Positions 54,713-63,450 of a stretch of 64,000 bases of DNA are shown in pieces. The notes under the pieces are model-generated. The model saw only the letters and a program-made list of their open reading frames with translations, was not told where the DNA came from and did no database searches. The position numbers were made by a program, and so were the translations under genes. The first letter of the stretch is position 1, and every line of letters starts with the position of its first letter. The DNA lies in contig NZ_JAUUTZ010000008.1 in assembly GCF_030678915.1 (NCBI RefSeq), forward strand, positions 62,001 to 126,000, in the 5' to 3' direction. This DNA comes from Paracoccus wurundjeri (GTDB taxonomy: Bacteria; Pseudomonadota; Alphaproteobacteria; Rhodobacterales; Rhodobacteraceae).

Positions 54713-55393
54713 ATGCGTTTGATCGAGATGCAGGATGTGAGCTTTGGCTACCGGCCCGGCTCCGAACTGTTGTCGGGAATGACGATGAGCTTGCAGCCGG
54801 GCATGTTCCATTTCCTGACGGGTCCCTCGGGATCGGGCAAGACCACGCTTCTCCGGCTGTGTTACGCCGATCTTCTGCCCAGCGGTGGGAAGCTGAGCGT
54901 TTTCGGGCAGGATGTCGCAGGGTTGTCGCGCGACGGAATCGCCATGCTGCGTCGCCGGGTGGGCGTGGTGCATCAGGACACCCAGTTTCTGGACCATTTG
55001 CCTGTGGCGGAAAATGTCGCCCTGCCGTTAAGCGTTTCGGGGCAGCCCGCAGATATCGAGGCGATGCGCGATCTTCTGGGCTGGGTTCAGCTTTCGCAGC
55101 ATGCCCGGGCTTTTCCGCCTTCGTTGTCAGGCGGAGAAAGGCAGAGGGCGGCGCTTGCGCGGGCGGTCATCCTGTCACCCGATGTCGTGCTTGCCGATGA
55201 GCCGACGGGCAATCTGGATTGGGACATGTCGATGCGGTTGATGCAGTTACTGGTGGAACTGAACAAGACCGGCAAGGCGGTGCTGGTCGCCACCCATGAT
55301 CTGAATCTCATACGCGCCGTCAAGGCGCAGGTTTCGGCGCGGGTTTTGCGGATCGCGGGCGGCGGGTTGCAACTGGCGGGGGCGGAACTGTGA
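54713..55393 (+). CDS. ftsE: Cell-division ATP-binding protein FtsE
   Basis: ABC ATPase (226 residues) that, with FtsX, couples the divisome to peptidoglycan hydrolases. Walker A is GPSGSGKTT, the signature LSGGERQRAALARA, Walker B DVVLADEPTGNLD, and the H-loop VATHDLNLI. ATG 54713 follows CAGGAGA; the longer upstream frame is non-conserved. Its stop overlaps ftsX (four bases). Confidence 0.92.
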   Translation: MRLIEMQDVSFGYRPGSELLSGMTMSLQPGMFHFLTGPSGSGKTTLLRLCYADLLPSGGKLSVFGQDVAGLSRDGIAMLRRRVGVVHQDTQFLDHLPVAENVALPLSVSGQPADIEAMRDLLGWVQLSQHARAFPPSLSGGERQRAALARAVILSPDVVLADEPTGNLDWDMSMRLMQLLVELNKTGKAVLVATHDLNLIRAVKAQVSARVLRIAGGGLQLAGAEL

Positions 55394-56319
55394 GGCAGAG
55401 CGAATTCCGTGCGCTGAAACTCAAGGCGCTGTGGCAGGGTTTGATCGGGCGTGACGGAGGTGCGGCAAACCGTATCGTGCCACCGACGGGCTTTACCGCG
55501 CATCTGACGCTGTTCTCCGCCGGGGCCATGGCGTTCCTGGCGGTTTTCGCACTTGCGCTTGCGCTTGCGACCGAACGCCTTGCCGATCGCTGGGCGTCCG
55601 AGCTTTCCCAGTCGGTGACCGTTCGGGTCAGCGGTCAGCAGCAGGAACAAGAGGCCCTGACGCAATCCGTCCTGGACATCCTCCAGACGACGCCCGGCGC
55701 AGGGCAGCCCCGGCTTCTGGATCAGGATGAGGTGGCGGCATTGCTGACGCCGTGGTTCGGCCCGGACATGCCGATCGATGCTCTACCGGTGCCGGATCTG
55801 ATCGAATTGCCGATTGCAGGCGATGATTTCGATGCTGAGGGATTGCGGCTGCGATTGGAAGGCGAGGTCCCCGGAGCGGTGCTGGATGATCATACAGAAT
55901 GGCGCCGGCCTCTGGTCTCGGCGGCGAACCGGTTGCAGGCGCTGGGTGTCATCTCGCTGCTGCTGATAACGGCCGCGTCGGCGGCGATGATCACGCTGGC
56001 CGCCAAGGCGGCACTGGCTGCAAATGGTCAGGTGATACAGGTCCTGCGGCTGATCGGTGCGCGTGACATCACCATTGCGATCGCCTTTGTGCGCCGCTTT
56101 ACCCATCGGGCCGCGATCGGGGCAGCGGCCGGCACCGTTCTGGGCATGGCGGCGATTGCTTTGCTGCCCGACATGCAGGCGGCAGGGGGTTTTCTGACCG
56201 GGCTTGGCTTTTCCGGCTGGAGTTGGCTTTTGCCACTTCTTGTTCCACTCGTGGCTGCGGTGGTGGGGTTCCTTGCAACCCGTTGGGCGGCATTGAAAAT
56301 GCTGGAATCGGTCAGATGA
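55390..56319 (+). CDS. ftsX: Cell-division protein FtsX
   Basis: Membrane partner of FtsE, 309 residues. One helix lies near residues 40-60, an extracytoplasmic loop follows, and then three C-terminal helices, in the FtsX pattern. The tail LGVISLLLITAASAAMITLAAKAAL and LIGARDITIAIAFVRRFTHRA are typical. It overlaps ftsE by four bases and plsC by four bases, so a single operon is likely. Confidence 0.9.
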   Translation: MRQSEFRALKLKALWQGLIGRDGGAANRIVPPTGFTAHLTLFSAGAMAFLAVFALALALATERLADRWASELSQSVTVRVSGQQQEQEALTQSVLDILQTTPGAGQPRLLDQDEVAALLTPWFGPDMPIDALPVPDLIELPIAGDDFDAEGLRLRLEGEVPGAVLDDHTEWRRPLVSAANRLQALGVISLLLITAASAAMITLAAKAALAANGQVIQVLRLIGARDITIAIAFVRRFTHRAAIGAAAGTVLGMAAIALLPDMQAAGGFLTGLGFSGWSWLLPLLVPLVAAVVGFLATRWAALKMLESVR

Positions 56320-57101
56320 GCCGCCGCGCCGATTCTTTTGTGCCGGGAAGGTTGGGGCCGTGGCAATATCTGCAGAATGCGCTGTTCTATCTGCATGTCA
56401 GCGTGGCGACCCTGCTGATGGGGGCCGTCGGTATCCTGCGGGTCATACGCCATGGCCGAGCCGGTGCGAACCGGGTGGCGACGGGTTGGATCGGCTATGT
56501 TCTCTGGGCCGCAAAGCTGCATATGGGGGTATCCTGCGAGGTGCGGGGCACGCCGCCTGTGGGCGATTGCATCGTCGCTGCAAAGCATCAGTGCTTTCTG
56601 GATATCCTTGCCATCGCACATGCTGTTCCCGAGCGGAATTTCATCATGAAGCGCGAGGTGATGCGGGTGCCGGTCATGGGCTGGTATGCCTATAAGGTCG
56701 GCTGCATCCCGATTGATCGAACGCGGGGGCGCGATGCGATGCGCGCCATCGGCAGCACGATCAATCGGCGGATTGCAGAAGAGGGGCTTGGACAATTGAT
56801 CATCTATCCCGAAGGCACACGCACACGGCCCGGAGAGCGCCGAAGCTACAAGCACGGCGTTGGTACGATTCGGGCGGCGACAGGTTTGCCCGTGGTGCCG
56901 GTGGCGGTAAATGCGGGTTTGTTCTGGCCGCGTGGCGGCTGGGGCGTGCGATCCGGACGGGCGGTGGTGGAATTCCTGCCGCCGATCGATCCGCAATTGG
57001 CGTCCGAGGCCTTCATGTCGGAACTATCCGAGCAGATCGAAGAGAATTCCGACCGGTTGATGCGGGAAGCGGGGTTCCAGCTGTCGGAGGTCAGGGCATG
57101 A
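56316..57101 (+). CDS. plsC: 1-acyl-sn-glycerol-3-phosphate acyltransferase
   Basis: Phospholipid-synthesis acyltransferase of 261 residues making phosphatidate. The catalytic motif is KHQCFLD (H-x4-D), and the phosphate-binding motif is IYPEGTRTRPG. A hydrophobic segment near residues 25-45 places it at the membrane. ATG 56316 overlaps the ftsX stop (ATGA). Confidence 0.9.
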   Translation: MSRRADSFVPGRLGPWQYLQNALFYLHVSVATLLMGAVGILRVIRHGRAGANRVATGWIGYVLWAAKLHMGVSCEVRGTPPVGDCIVAAKHQCFLDILAIAHAVPERNFIMKREVMRVPVMGWYAYKVGCIPIDRTRGRDAMRAIGSTINRRIAEEGLGQLIIYPEGTRTRPGERRSYKHGVGTIRAATGLPVVPVAVNAGLFWPRGGWGVRSGRAVVEFLPPIDPQLASEAFMSELSEQIEENSDRLMREAGFQLSEVRA

Positions 57102-57700
57102 ACTGGCTGAAAGAAGGTGATCTGGCGAGGATTTACGGTGCGCCGGGAGCAGCATCGTTGCGGAAAGTGGCGGACCGGCTGACCCCGGAATATGCGCGTT
57201 TCATCGAGGCCGCGCGCTTCTGTGTGTTGGGGACGGTCGGGCCAGAGGGCACGGATGGCAGCCCGCGTGGCGACGATGGCCCGGTGGTGCGGGCGCTGGA
57301 TGAGAAATATCTGGCCTTGCCCGACTGGCGCGGAAATGACCGGATCGATTCGCTGCGCAATATCGCGCGTGACGGACGGGTGAGCCTGATGTTCCTTGTG
57401 CGCGGCTCGGGCAATGCGATCCGGGTGAACGGTACGGCGCGACTGACCGATGATGCCGAACTGTGCCAAAGCTTTGCGCATAACGGAAAATTACCGCGCA
57501 CCGTGATCGTGGTGCAGATCGGCGAGGTCTATTTTCAATGCGCGAGGGCGGTGATCCGCGCGGGCCTTTGGGAAGATCGGGATGACAGCAAGGGGTTGCC
57601 GACTCCCGGACAGATCCTTGCGAATATGACCAGTGGCGAGGTTGGCGGTGCAGGTTACGATGCCGAATGGCCGGAACGCGCCGCCAGAACAATGTGGTAA
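57098..57700 (+). CDS. Pyridoxamine 5'-phosphate oxidase-family flavoprotein
   Basis: A 200-residue FMN-binding split-barrel protein of the PPOX family (MSMEG_1061-like or DR2398-like). ARFCVLGTVGPEGTDGSPRGDDGPVVRALDEKYLALPDW is the FMN-site region. The substrate is unknown and it is not the PdxH subgroup. It overlaps plsC by four bases, so it is the last gene of the ftsEX-plsC operon. Confidence 0.8.
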   Translation: MNWLKEGDLARIYGAPGAASLRKVADRLTPEYARFIEAARFCVLGTVGPEGTDGSPRGDDGPVVRALDEKYLALPDWRGNDRIDSLRNIARDGRVSLMFLVRGSGNAIRVNGTARLTDDAELCQSFAHNGKLPRTVIVVQIGEVYFQCARAVIRAGLWEDRDDSKGLPTPGQILANMTSGEVGGAGYDAEWPERAARTMW

Positions 57701-57723
57701 GGCGCGCAGGGACCGCGCGCCTT
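57699..57723 (+). terminator. Terminator-like hairpin after the PPOX gene
   Basis: A perfect 9-bp stem (57699-57707 with 57715-57723) starts within the stop codon of the PPOX gene and is followed by CCTGTTGCTTT. It sits between converging genes. Confidence 0.6.
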
Positions 57724-57732
57724 CCTGTTGCT

Positions 57733-57963
57733 TTATCTCAGATCGTAGTATTTCGGTGCATGCGGCAGCGTCGGGGGAAGCCCGATGTCACGCCGCAGAT
57801 GCGCGCCGAGATGATCCGTATCAGGTGGCCGCGGCCGCCTTCGCCGTGGCATCAGCAAGGCTCGGATCGTGGCCCATAAGACCGGCATCGCGCCATAATG
57901 CTGGATCAGGCGTTCGATCGTCGGACGCGGCGTCAGCACGCGCGCGGGAAGTTGCGCAATCAT
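57733..57963 (-). CDS. Small DUF1127-like protein
   Basis: A 76-residue protein with an Arg/Pro-rich middle and a C-terminal HLRRDIGLPP stretch, resembling the end of DUF1127 (YjiS-like) proteins. Other DUF1127 members have RNA or stress roles in alphaproteobacteria, but none is shown for this one. A perfect SD (AAGGAGATCGCA) precedes ATG 57963. Upstream on the same strand lies a possible 22-codon gene. Confidence 0.65.
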   Translation of the reverse strand: MIAQLPARVLTPRPTIERLIQHYGAMPVLWATIRALLMPRRRRPRPPDTDHLGAHLRRDIGLPPTLPHAPKYYDLR

Positions 57964-58101
57964 TGCGATCTCCTTGTTTGCCCATGCCGGGGCATGGGCA
58001 TATTTGCTTGGGGTTGCTGAGAAAAAGACATGACAAATTGCCGCGAAAAAACGCAGTGAGTCAGATCATGTCAGCTTGGAATCTACCCTTGCGGGAACGA
58101 A

Positions 58102-58170
58102 TCAGGCTTGTCGGTTGATGAACCGGTCAGCCATCACGGGAAGGGCATGTGCAAAGCGGTATATTGGCAT
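58102..58170 (-). CDS. Possible 22-residue small protein
   Basis: ATG 58170 is followed by 22 codons (MPIYRFAHALPVMADRFINR..., ending with TGA 58104-58102). The SD AAAGGAGGGGTGATC is among the strongest in the window. The gene would be the first of a short transcript ahead of the DUF1127-like gene (about 138 bases between). Length is too short for statistics, so it remains a candidate. Confidence 0.45.
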   Translation of the reverse strand: MPIYRFAHALPVMADRFINRQA

Positions 58171-58218
58171 GATCACCCCTCCTTTGGTCGTTCCTGACAA
58201 TGGGCAGAGGTATCGAAT

Positions 58219-58243
58219 GTCACAAAGTGACGTGGATTTCAAG
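58219..58243 (-). promoter_or_regulatory. Candidate promoter with internal dyad for the small-gene pair
   Basis: CTTGAAA on the minus strand (58237-58243) resembles a heat-shock-type -35. A perfect GTCAC-AAA-GTGAC dyad (58219-58231) lies just downstream of it. The -10 (CATTCG, 58214-58219, 17-base spacing) is poor. The call is weak. Confidence 0.3.
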
Positions 58244-58306
58244 AGTTCACGGCTGCGTGAGAGATGATTTTTCACTGTAGCGATTGGGCACCAGTTCAGC
58301 AGGGTT

Positions 58307-58807
58307 TCAGGCGGTCAGATCCTTGCCCATGAAAACCAGATCGTGAAATTGTCCGAATTTCCAGCCCGCTGCCGGGATGCGCCCCCATTCACTGTAACCC
58401 ATCCGGTCATGAAAGCGGATCGAGATCACGTTGCTGGCGGTAATGCCCCCGATCATTAGCCGATGCCCTGCCGCACGGGCATGATCCTCGAGCGCATTCA
58501 GCAGCAGTTTGGCGGTGCCGGTCCCCCGGGCCTGTGGATGCAGGTTTATGGAATGCTCCATGCTTCTTGCATAGCCACCCCCTGCGCGGAACTGGCTGTA
58601 AGAGGCAAAGCCGGTCACATCGCCCTCATCACTCAATGACAGAAGGAAGGGATGGCCTGCCTTCCGCCGGTCGTGGATGATGGCCGCGATTTCGGGTTCG
58701 CTGCGTTGCTGCGGCCAGAAGGTGATCGGGGTGTCGCGGATGATCGGGTTCCAGATTGCCGCGATGGCTGCGGCGTCATCGGGCCCGGCATCGCGCAACC
58801 AGGTCAC
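58307..58807 (-). CDS. GNAT acetyltransferase (phosphinothricin acetyltransferase-like)
   Basis: A 166-residue acetyltransferase. The sequence starts with GTG at 58807, which overlaps the VOC stop (GTGA). It has LRDAGPDDAAAIAAIWNPIIRDTPITF and the acetyl-CoA motif LHPQARGTGTAKLLLNALED, then LMIGGITASNVISIRFHDRMGYSE. These match the phosphinothricin/methionine-sulfoximine N-acetyltransferase group; the natural substrate is unknown. Confidence 0.82.
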   Translation of the reverse strand: MTWLRDAGPDDAAAIAAIWNPIIRDTPITFWPQQRSEPEIAAIIHDRRKAGHPFLLSLSDEGDVTGFASYSQFRAGGGYARSMEHSINLHPQARGTGTAKLLLNALEDHARAAGHRLMIGGITASNVISIRFHDRMGYSEWGRIPAAGWKFGQFHDLVFMGKDLTA

Positions 58808-59379
58808 AGAACCACCTCGCCGCGAGGGGTGGCGATGCGAGCCGTGAAACCCGGTGCTCCGACCGAAACCCGGATGCGGGAATCGCTCACCGGCATGACC
58901 AGCCTTTCGGGGCATTGCACATCCAGCCCGGTCAGACGAAACCCGTGATGGGGCAGGTGGTCTGCGGGATGCGGCCCGTTGCCCCAGTCGATCCGCATGG
59001 GAATTGTGCCACTGCCGGGCATCTGCCCGGATTTCGGCAGAGTAATTCGCCAACGCAGATCACCACGACTGACTTCGGCGACAGTGGTCGCCGTATCAGC
59101 TTCAAGCGGAGACTGACGCAGAACCCAGCCAGCAATGCATGGCGAGGCGTCAAAATCTTTCAGCCCGAACCATCCGGGTCCTGTTATGGGGCCGGAATCC
59201 GGATCCATGGCAATCAGTTCAAGGTATTCGCGGGCGCCCAGCGACAGCAGCATGTTATGAGTGCCAAGCTGTGGATGTTTGCCGCCAGCCTGCAGCACGG
59301 CCCCAAGCCGCTCGTGCAGCCATGCGGCGCCTTCTTCCAGATTGCGTGCGGCGATGGCGATATGATCGAATTCGAGCAT
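58804..59379 (-). CDS. VOC-family protein (glyoxalase-like domain)
   Basis: A 191-residue protein of the glyoxalase-like fold. The opening MLEFDHIAIAARNLEEGAAWL and HNMLLSLGAREYLELIA fit the glyoxalase-3-type domain. Function is unknown. It overlaps the GNAT gene (four bases) and follows trpA by only five bases, so trpA-VOC-GNAT are probably co-transcribed. Confidence 0.78.
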   Translation of the reverse strand: MLEFDHIAIAARNLEEGAAWLHERLGAVLQAGGKHPQLGTHNMLLSLGAREYLELIAMDPDSGPITGPGWFGLKDFDASPCIAGWVLRQSPLEADTATTVAEVSRGDLRWRITLPKSGQMPGSGTIPMRIDWGNGPHPADHLPHHGFRLTGLDVQCPERLVMPVSDSRIRVSVGAPGFTARIATPRGEVVL

Positions 59380-59384
59380 GGCGT

Positions 59385-60182
59385 TCAGCCGCGATGCGCC
59401 CCTGCCGCCAGATCGCGTACGAAATCAAGGATCTCGGGTACCGGGCGGCCTTCGCCGATCAGCTTGACGATGGCGCTGCCGACGACGCAGCCATCGGCGA
59501 CCGAGGCGACTTTCTCGGCGGCTTCGGGAGTCGAGATGCCGAAGCCCACCACGACCGGCAGATTGGCCGCCGCCTTGATCCGGGCGACTTCCGGGGCGAC
59601 TTCGGCGGCATTGGCAGCGGGCCCGCCGGTGATGCCCGTGACGCTGACATAGTAGACGAAACCGCTGGTATTCCGGATGACGGCGGGCAGGCGCCGGTCA
59701 TCGGTGGTGGGCGTGGCAAGGCGGATGAAGTTCAACCCGGCGCGCGCGGCAGGCAGGCAAAGTTCATCATCCTCTTCGGGCGGCAGATCGACGATAATCA
59801 ATCCATCGACGCCGGCCTCTTTCGCGTCAGACAGGAACCGCTCTACTCCGCCGGGACGGGCATAGATCGGATTGTAATAGCCCATCAGTACGACTGGTGT
59901 CCTGTCATCCTGCTTGCGGAATTCGCGCAGCAGGTCCAGCGTACGGCTGACGCTGCCGCCAACCGCCAGCGCCCGCTGCCCCGCCGCCTGAACGGTCGGG
60001 CCATCGGCCATCGGATCGGTGAAGGGCATGCCCAGTTCGATAATGTCCGCGCCAGCTCCCGGCAGGCCGCGCATGATTTCAAGCGCGGTCGCATCATCCG
60101 GGTCCGACGCCATGATATAGGTCACGAAGGCTTTTTTGCCTTGAGCCTGAAGCTGCGCGAATGTGTCGTCGATTCTGGTCAT
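59385..60182 (-). CDS. trpA: Tryptophan synthase alpha chain
   Basis: Cleaves indole-3-glycerol phosphate to indole, which the beta chain uses. The 265-residue barrel shows [24 protein letters not shown] (catalytic Glu/Asp region) and the [28 protein letters not shown] loop. ATG 60182 is preceded by CAGGGACCC. The frame could start at TTG 60197, but ATG is preferred. trpB is not in the window beside it. Confidence 0.94.
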   Translation of the reverse strand: MTRIDDTFAQLQAQGKKAFVTYIMASDPDDATALEIMRGLPGAGADIIELGMPFTDPMADGPTVQAAGQRALAVGGSVSRTLDLLREFRKQDDRTPVVLMGYYNPIYARPGGVERFLSDAKEAGVDGLIIVDLPPEEDDELCLPAARAGLNFIRLATPTTDDRRLPAVIRNTSGFVYYVSVTGITGGPAANAAEVAPEVARIKAAANLPVVVGFGISTPEAAEKVASVADGCVVGSAIVKLIGEGRPVPEILDFVRDLAAGAHRG

Positions 60183-60380
60183 CTTGGGTCCCTGCAATCC
60201 TTCGGCTCAGAACTAGCCAACATGGGCGGGCTGCGCAATGAGAGTCAGTCTGCGGGCGCGCAGGGTGCAGGACTCCTTACGTCGGACAGCCGTCCGTTCG
60301 CCGGAAACAGCATGCCGATCAGCAAGGCCGCTGGTCGCAAACGCGCATTGCCTCCGACTGTTCGGGCGGATGGGCTGTTG

Positions 60381-60800
60381 TCACTCTGCCTCGACCACCA
60401 GCATCCAGCTTGCCCCGAAACGGTCGGTCAGCATGGCAAAGGATTTGGCGAAGAAGGTCGGGCCGGGCTCCATCTTGACCGTGCCGCCTTCAGCCAGTTC
60501 ATCGAAGACGCGGCGGATCTCGGCTTCGGATTGCAGCGTGACCGCAATCGAAGAACCGGCCATGCGTTCGCCTCCGAATTGCTGGGGGGTGTCGCTTCCC
60601 AGCAATCTGCCGCCGTCCGGCAGGGTCAGTTGGGCATGCAGAACCCAGCCCGCCTGATCGGGCTCGAGTTCCGGCATTCCGGTGGCCTCGGGCATTTCAT
60701 CGAAACGGTTGATCAGCAACTCGCCTCCGAATACCCGGGCATAGGTTTCGAACGCCTCGTGGCATTCGCCCTGAAAGGACAGATATGGGATAAAATTCAC
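60381..60800 (-). CDS. PhnB-like VOC-family protein
   Basis: A 139-residue small VOC protein. MNFIPYLSFQGECHEAFETYARVFGGELL and the GGRLLGSDTPQQFGG segment match the PhnB-like group (annotated as 3-demethylubiquinone-9-3-methyltransferase-like). Function is unknown. It is divergent from ychF by 80 bases. The 198-base gap to trpA holds nothing recognisable. Confidence 0.8.
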   Translation of the reverse strand: MNFIPYLSFQGECHEAFETYARVFGGELLINRFDEMPEATGMPELEPDQAGWVLHAQLTLPDGGRLLGSDTPQQFGGERMAGSSIAVTLQSEAEIRRVFDELAEGGTVKMEPGPTFFAKSFAMLTDRFGASWMLVVEAE

Positions 60801-60880
60801 GGCTCCTCCTTTGCTCCCGCGGGGTGGACTTGTGGCGGGCCTCGCCCTAAGTATCCGCGAAATTCAAGGAGTGTTGCAAT

Positions 60881-61978
60881 ATGGGCTTTCGCATGGGGAT
60901 CGTGGGGCTGCCGAATGTCGGCAAATCCACGCTGTTCAACGCGCTGACGAAAACGGCTGCCGCGCAGGCCGCGAATTTCCCGTTCTGCACGATCGAGCCG
61001 AATGTGGGCGAGGTCGCCGTGCCCGATCCGCGGCTGGAGAAGCTGGCCGGCATCGCAGGCAGCAAGCAGATCATCCCGACGCGGATCACATTCGTTGATA
61101 TCGCCGGGCTGGTGAAGGGCGCCAGCAAGGGCGAGGGGCTGGGTAACCAGTTCCTTGCCAATATCCGCGAGGTGGATGCGATCGCCCATGTGCTGCGCTG
61201 TTTCGAAGACGGAGACGTCACCCATGTCGAAGGCAGGGTCGATCCCCTCAGTGATGCCGAGGTGATCGAGACCGAGCTGATGATCGCCGATATGGAATCC
61301 ATCGAACGCCGCATGGCCAACCTGACCCGCAAGCTGAAGGGCGGCGACAAGGAAGCCGCCGCACAGGAGCGTCTTCTGAAACAGGCGCTTGCCGCGCTTG
61401 AAACCGGCAAGCCCGCCCGTAGCGTCGAGGTGACGGAAGATGACCGCAAGGCATGGGACATGTTGCAGCTTCTGACAGCGAAGCCGGTGCTTTACGTCTG
61501 CAATGTGGCCGAGGACGAGGCCGCATCAGGGAATGAATGGTCCGCAAAAGTCGCACATATGGCGGCAGAGCAGGGGGCGGGGCATGTGGTGATCTCGGCC
61601 CGTATCGAGGAAGAGATCAGCCAGCTTGACGCCGACGAGGCTCAGATGTTCCTGGGTGAGATGGGATTGGACGAGGCCGGACTGGATCGTCTGATCCGGG
61701 CCGGTTACGATCTGCTGGGGTTGCAGACCTATTTCACGGTCGGCCCGAAAGAGGCGCGGGCATGGACGATCCGCAAGGGTACCTTGGCCCCGCAGGCCGC
61801 CGCAGTCATTCACGGCGATTTCGAGAAGGGCTTCATTCGGGCCGAAACCATTGCCTATGACGATTACATTTCCGGAAATGGTGAAGCTGGCGCACGAGAA
61901 GCCGGAAAACTGCGCGTCGAAGGCAAGGGCTACGAGGTCAGGGATGGCGATGTGCTGCATTTCCTGTTCAATGCCTGA
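60881..61978 (+). CDS. ychF: Redox-regulated ATPase/GTPase YchF
   Basis: A 365-residue P-loop ATPase of the Obg-related YchF family, a translation-associated protein. G1 is [16 protein letters not shown]. The G3 region [20 protein letters not shown] is diagnostic. The coiled coil and a C-terminal TGS domain ([29 protein letters not shown]) follow. The longest alternative start is not needed; ATG 60881 gives the standard length. Confidence 0.96.
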   Translation: MGFRMGIVGLPNVGKSTLFNALTKTAAAQAANFPFCTIEPNVGEVAVPDPRLEKLAGIAGSKQIIPTRITFVDIAGLVKGASKGEGLGNQFLANIREVDAIAHVLRCFEDGDVTHVEGRVDPLSDAEVIETELMIADMESIERRMANLTRKLKGGDKEAAAQERLLKQALAALETGKPARSVEVTEDDRKAWDMLQLLTAKPVLYVCNVAEDEAASGNEWSAKVAHMAAEQGAGHVVISARIEEEISQLDADEAQMFLGEMGLDEAGLDRLIRAGYDLLGLQTYFTVGPKEARAWTIRKGTLAPQAAAVIHGDFEKGFIRAETIAYDDYISGNGEAGAREAGKLRVEGKGYEVRDGDVLHFLFNA

Positions 61979-62125
61979 GTGGATGGGAGCGACGTGAAGG
62001 GAATGGGATTGCGAACGGCGTGACCGGCAGATAGCCTTTGGAAAGGACACTGGCCCGCTTATCGTTGCGCTTCTCGTCAAGAACAGGGGGCGGGTCTTCA
62101 GGACAAGGCAGGATTGGAGACGCGA

Positions 62126-62929
62126 ATGAGTTGCGCCTGTGGACATCATCATCCGAAACCGGTTCGGGGCGGGGATGGCGCGGCCATTTCGCTGACCCGG
62201 CCGATGATCGCTTTGACCGGCCGCCTGATTTGCCATGATACCGCACAGATGATGACCGCGCTTTCGCTGCTGCCGGAACATGTCCGGCTAAGCCGGGCGG
62301 AGCCGGGTTGCCTGCGTTTCGATATCTGGCAGGATGAGGATCCGATGATCTGGCACCTGTCCGAATTATTCGCGGATGCCGACGCTTTCGCAGCGCATCA
62401 GCAACGCGCCGGCAGCAGCGATTGGAGCCTGCAAAGCCACGAGATCGAGCGTGATTTCGCCAAGCGCGAGATTTCGCCTGTCCTGCGCGAAGAACAGCCG
62501 TCGGATATAGACAGCATCGACAGCTTGCTGCGCGAGGCTTTCGGCGGTTCTGACGAGGCCCGGTTGGTTGCCGAGTTGCGGGGGCAGGGTGATCTGCAAT
62601 TCTCACTGGTCGCCGAGGCGGCCGGGACAGTGGTCGGTCATCTGGGGCTTTCTCCGCTGACAGGGGATGTCGCGGGTCTGGCGCTTGCCCCGATAGCTGT
62701 CAGTCCGAAGCTGCAGCGCCGCGGGATCGGTGCCGCGATGATCCATCACGCCCTTGCTCATGCAGGTCAGACCCCGGTGATCGTGCTGGGGGAACCGGGA
62801 TATTATAAAGCCTTCGGATTTGTTCCAGCAGAGCTGAACTCGCCTTATGCCGGGCCATATCTGCAAGCGCATGGCAAGATTGCCCCCTACAGCAATATCC
62901 GGCATGCTCGGGCCTTCGGCCAGCTATAA
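62126..62929 (+). CDS. Fusion of ABM-like monooxygenase domain and GNAT acetyltransferase
   Basis: A 267-residue two-domain protein. After a Cys/His cluster (CACGHHH at residues 3-9), residues about 30-105 have the antibiotic-biosynthesis-monooxygenase-like pattern: LTGRLICHDTAQMMTALSLL, HVRLSRAEPGCLRFDIWQDE and HQQRAGSSDW. From about residue 115 a GNAT domain follows: REEQPSDIDSIDSLLREAFGG, then LAPIAVSPKLQRRGIGAAMI and YYKAFGFVPA, the YhbS-like group. ATG 62126 follows GGAG. The combination suggests linked oxidation and acyl transfer, or a sensor; substrate unknown. Confidence 0.78.
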   Translation: MSCACGHHHPKPVRGGDGAAISLTRPMIALTGRLICHDTAQMMTALSLLPEHVRLSRAEPGCLRFDIWQDEDPMIWHLSELFADADAFAAHQQRAGSSDWSLQSHEIERDFAKREISPVLREEQPSDIDSIDSLLREAFGGSDEARLVAELRGQGDLQFSLVAEAAGTVVGHLGLSPLTGDVAGLALAPIAVSPKLQRRGIGAAMIHHALAHAGQTPVIVLGEPGYYKAFGFVPAELNSPYAGPYLQAHGKIAPYSNIRHARAFGQL

Positions 62930-62963
62930 TCAGCCAAATGGATGATAGCTGTGGAAAAATTAG

Positions 62964-62992
62964 TTAACATTTTGCTTGTAGCTTAGTATGAG
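62964..62992 (+). promoter_or_regulatory. Candidate promoter of ihfB
   Basis: TTAACA (62964-62969) and TATGAG (62987-62992) are separated by 17 bases, within an AT-rich stretch of the 174-base gap upstream of ihfB. The leader would be about 105 bases. Confidence 0.4.
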
Positions 62993-63103
62993 GCTGTTAT
63001 CGAGTGATAAGGTAATGTGTTTTCCTGCGCTGCCAATGAATTGGGCCGCAATCCTTTGCCAAGCGTACCCGCGTGAGGCATAACCGCTGTCCTGGGAGGT
63101 AAC

Positions 63104-63388
63104 ATGATCCGGTCCGAGCTGATTCAGAAGATCTCAGACGAAAACCCGCATTTGTTTCGACGCGATGTCGAAAAAATCGTCAGTACCGTCTTTGACGAGA
63201 TCATTGATGCCATGGCGCGGGGCGATCGGGTCGAGTTGCGTGGTTTCGGGGCGTTTTCGGTCAAGAAGCGCGATGCGCGCACTGGCCGCAACCCGCGCAC
63301 AGGCGAATCCGTCGAGGTCGAAGAGAAGCATGTGCCGTTCTTCAAGACCGGCAAGCTCTTGCGCGACAGGTTGAACGACAACGCCTGA
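63104..63388 (+). CDS. ihfB: Integration host factor subunit beta
   Basis: A 94-residue DNA-bending protein. It has [24 protein letters not shown] at the start, with the HU/IHF signature [22 protein letters not shown] and the beta-arm proline. It pairs with IhfA. A GGGAGGTAAC SD precedes ATG 63104. In many relatives rpsA is just upstream; here it is not. lapA follows. Confidence 0.95.
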   Translation: MIRSELIQKISDENPHLFRRDVEKIVSTVFDEIIDAMARGDRVELRGFGAFSVKKRDARTGRNPRTGESVEVEEKHVPFFKTGKLLRDRLNDNA

Positions 63389-63413
63389 TCGTTCTAGAAA
63401 GGCGAAGAAGGAA

Positions 63414-63435
63414 TGGCGCAGACAACCCTGCGCCA
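63414..63435 (+). other. Hairpin between ihfB and lapA
   Basis: A perfect 8-bp stem (TGGCGCAG with CTGCGCCA) around ACAACC. No T-tract follows, so it is not a clear terminator; a processing or stability element is possible. Confidence 0.5.
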
Positions 63436-63450
63436 GACAAGAGGTTCCAG

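Noticed and set aside
59139..60947. Plus-strand open frame (602 codons) opposite VOC, trpA and the PhnB-like gene
   Set aside because: No domains; the minus-strand products are recognisable.
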